Part shown: positions 6,155-7,432 of the stretch, one piece after another
Numbering within the stretch: the stretch's first letter is position 1
Layout of the letters: each line of letters begins with the position of its first letter
From: Woeseia sp037968755
GTDB taxonomy: Bacteria; Pseudomonadota; Gammaproteobacteria; Steroidobacterales; Woeseiaceae
Direction: 5' to 3'
DNA: 7,432 bases
Assembly: GCA_037968755.1 (NCBI GenBank)
Contig: JBBKWB010000089.1
Location: 1 to 7,432 of the forward strand
The notes under the pieces: generated by a model
Databases searched by the model: none
What the model saw: only the letters and a program-made list of their open reading frames with translations
What the model was told of the DNA's origin: nothing
Position numbers and translations under genes: made by a program

Positions 6155-7432
6155 ATGACTGATCAAATATCGCGCCGGCACTTCCTGAATATCGTTGGTG
6201 CCGTTGGCGGTTCGACCGCGATTTACCAGACCAGCCGGGCTATGGGCCTGCTGCCCGACACGGGCGAAATGCCGCAACTGGACCTGCTGAATGTCGGTCG
6301 CAATAAGAAGAACGTCGTCATCCTCGGTGCCGGTATTGCGGGTCTGACCGTTGCCTACGAGTTGGAGCGCGCTGGTTACGGCGTCACAATCCTTGAAGCG
6401 GCAAATCGCGTCGGCGGACGCAACGTTACTTATCGCAACGGCGACGTTGTTGATGAAATGGGCAATCCGCAAACAGTCAACTTTGATAAAGAGCCGCATT
6501 TGTATTTCAACGGCGGTCCGGCGCGTTTGCCCGGCCACCACGAGCGTGCCCTGCACTACTGCCGCGTGCTGGGTGTCGAACTCGACGTAATGGCCAATGA
6601 CAATCGCCTCGCATGGACCCAGGACGACAACGCCTTTGGCGGCGAACGCCACCGGGTACGCGAGTACACCACTGATGCACGCGGATTCATGTCTGAGTTG
6701 CTGTACAAAGCAGTCGACGCAAATGCATTTGACCAACCCGTTTCCGACGAAGACAAAGAACGTCTACTTGGCTTTATCAAGAATTACGGCGATCTTGACG
6801 ACAATTCGTTGTACACCGGTTCTGCGCGCGCAGGATACGCGTCCGGCGGCTTCCTAAAACACGGCGAGTTGAAAGGTACTCTGGATTTCTCTGAGATACT
6901 GAAAAGCCGTTTCTGGCAGAGCGGCATGCACTTCAATCATGCCGAAGACTGGGCGGCACCGTTGCTGACGCCGAAGGGCGGAATGGATAATCTAGTTAAA
7001 GGCTTCCTGCGCAACATCCGTTCGGAAGTAACCATGAACGCACAAGTGCAGGCGATCCAGCTTCGCGAGAATGGCGTTGAAGTGGTTTACAACCACCGTG
7101 GCCGTCAGCGCAAGATTGAGGCTGACTATTGCTTTAACAGTATTCCTTCACACTTCATAAACGGTATTCCGAATAATTTTTCCGGTGAGTATGCTGGTGC
7201 GCTGACAAGCATGCGTCGCGGAAATTTCTTCAAGATCGGCCTGCAGATGAAGGAGCGCTTCTGGGAACGCGAAAACATCTACGGCGGAATTTCCTACACT
7301 AACCAGGATATCAACCAGATCTGGTATCCGTCGCACGGCATTTTCAAGCAGAAAGGCGTGGTACTCGCCGCCTACGCATTTGGTCCCGACCAATCCAACA
7401 AATTTGAACGCATGGCGCCGGCGGAGCGAATT
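6155..7432 (+). CDS. Tat-targeted flavin amine oxidase family protein (3' end outside window)
   Basis: 426 codons are visible and the frame is open to the window edge, so the C-terminus is missing. The N-terminus has a twin-arginine motif (S-R-R-H-F-L-N, residues 6-12) followed by a hydrophobic Gly/Ala stretch, indicating Tat export. The FAD-binding Rossmann fold follows: VVILGAGIAGLTVAYELERA with GxGxxG at 58-63, E81 for the ribose, and RVGGR at 85-89, the classic monoamine oxidase signature. NGGPAR (119-124) and PKGGMDNL (273-280) fit the family. These enzymes oxidise amines to imines and then aldehydes, usually giving hydrogen peroxide; some relatives act as dehydrogenases or desaturases. 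The substrate is not readable, and the C-terminal FAD motif is not in view. The ATG at 6155 has a weak GAAG about 8 nt upstream. It lies after a terminator, so it is transcribed separately. Confidence 0.87.
   Translation, partial: MTDQISRRHFLNIVGAVGGSTAIYQTSRAMGLLPDTGEMPQLDLLNVGRNKKNVVILGAGIAGLTVAYELERAGYGVTILEAANRVGGRNVTYRNGDVVDEMGNPQTVNFDKEPHLYFNGGPARLPGHHERALHYCRVLGVELDVMANDNRLAWTQDDNAFGGERHRVREYTTDARGFMSELLYKAVDANAFDQPVSDEDKERLLGFIKNYGDLDDNSLYTGSARAGYASGGFLKHGELKGTLDFSEILKSRFWQSGMHFNHAEDWAAPLLTPKGGMDNLVKGFLRNIRSEVTMNAQVQAIQLRENGVEVVYNHRGRQRKIEADYCFNSIPSHFINGIPNNFSGEYAGALTSMRRGNFFKIGLQMKERFWERENIYGGISYTNQDINQIWYPSHGIFKQKGVVLAAYAFGPDQSNKFERMAPAERI

Noticed and set aside
6014..6736. 240-codon reverse-strand open frame opposite the amine oxidase
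   Set aside because: It overlaps the FAD-binding domain of a well supported gene on the other strand and has no recognisable motif.

Overview
The window comes from a bacterium of moderately high GC content with dense, tightly overlapping gene packing. The Tat-targeted, PaoABC/HcrABC-type molybdenum enzyme and the flavin amine oxidase fit a proteobacterium, perhaps a marine or soil gammaproteobacterium. That placement rests on protein style only, with no phylogenetic marker in view. Every real gene is on the + strand.

Positions 1-515 carry no convincing gene but contain a lot of structure. There is a perfect 14-bp inverted repeat at 1-51, a hairpin with a GNRA loop at 363-380, a partly overlapping hairpin at 377-402, and a hairpin followed by six T's at 454-484. 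The last ends only 31 nt before the first start codon. An upstream segment (317-328) is complementary to the 3' arm of that terminator-like hairpin, so the region could be an attenuating leader RNA. This is an inference from hand-folding.

Positions 516-5670 form one operon of five genes. They encode a Tat-exported [2Fe-2S] subunit, a molybdopterin-binding catalytic subunit, an FAD subunit with a four-cysteine [4Fe-4S]-type insertion, a membrane cytochrome b of the formate dehydrogenase gamma type, and a small unrecognised helical protein. The first four are joined by 1-nt overlaps or a 7-nt gap. The simplest model is a periplasmic molybdenum hydroxylase of the xanthine oxidase family. It would be exported as a folded complex on the Tat signal of the small subunit and docked on a cytochrome b that passes electrons to the quinone pool. 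The operon ends at a good intrinsic terminator at 5730-5758. The substrate cannot be read from the sequence; an aldehyde or an N-heterocycle is plausible.

Positions 5671-6154 are non-coding, with the terminator and a few small dyads. From 6155 to the window end runs a separate, incomplete gene for a Tat-targeted flavin amine oxidase. If both enzymes act in the periplasm, the oxidase could make an aldehyde that the molybdenum enzyme then oxidises. This is only a hypothesis from adjacency. No molybdenum cofactor insertion chaperone (XdhC/PaoD type) lies in the window.
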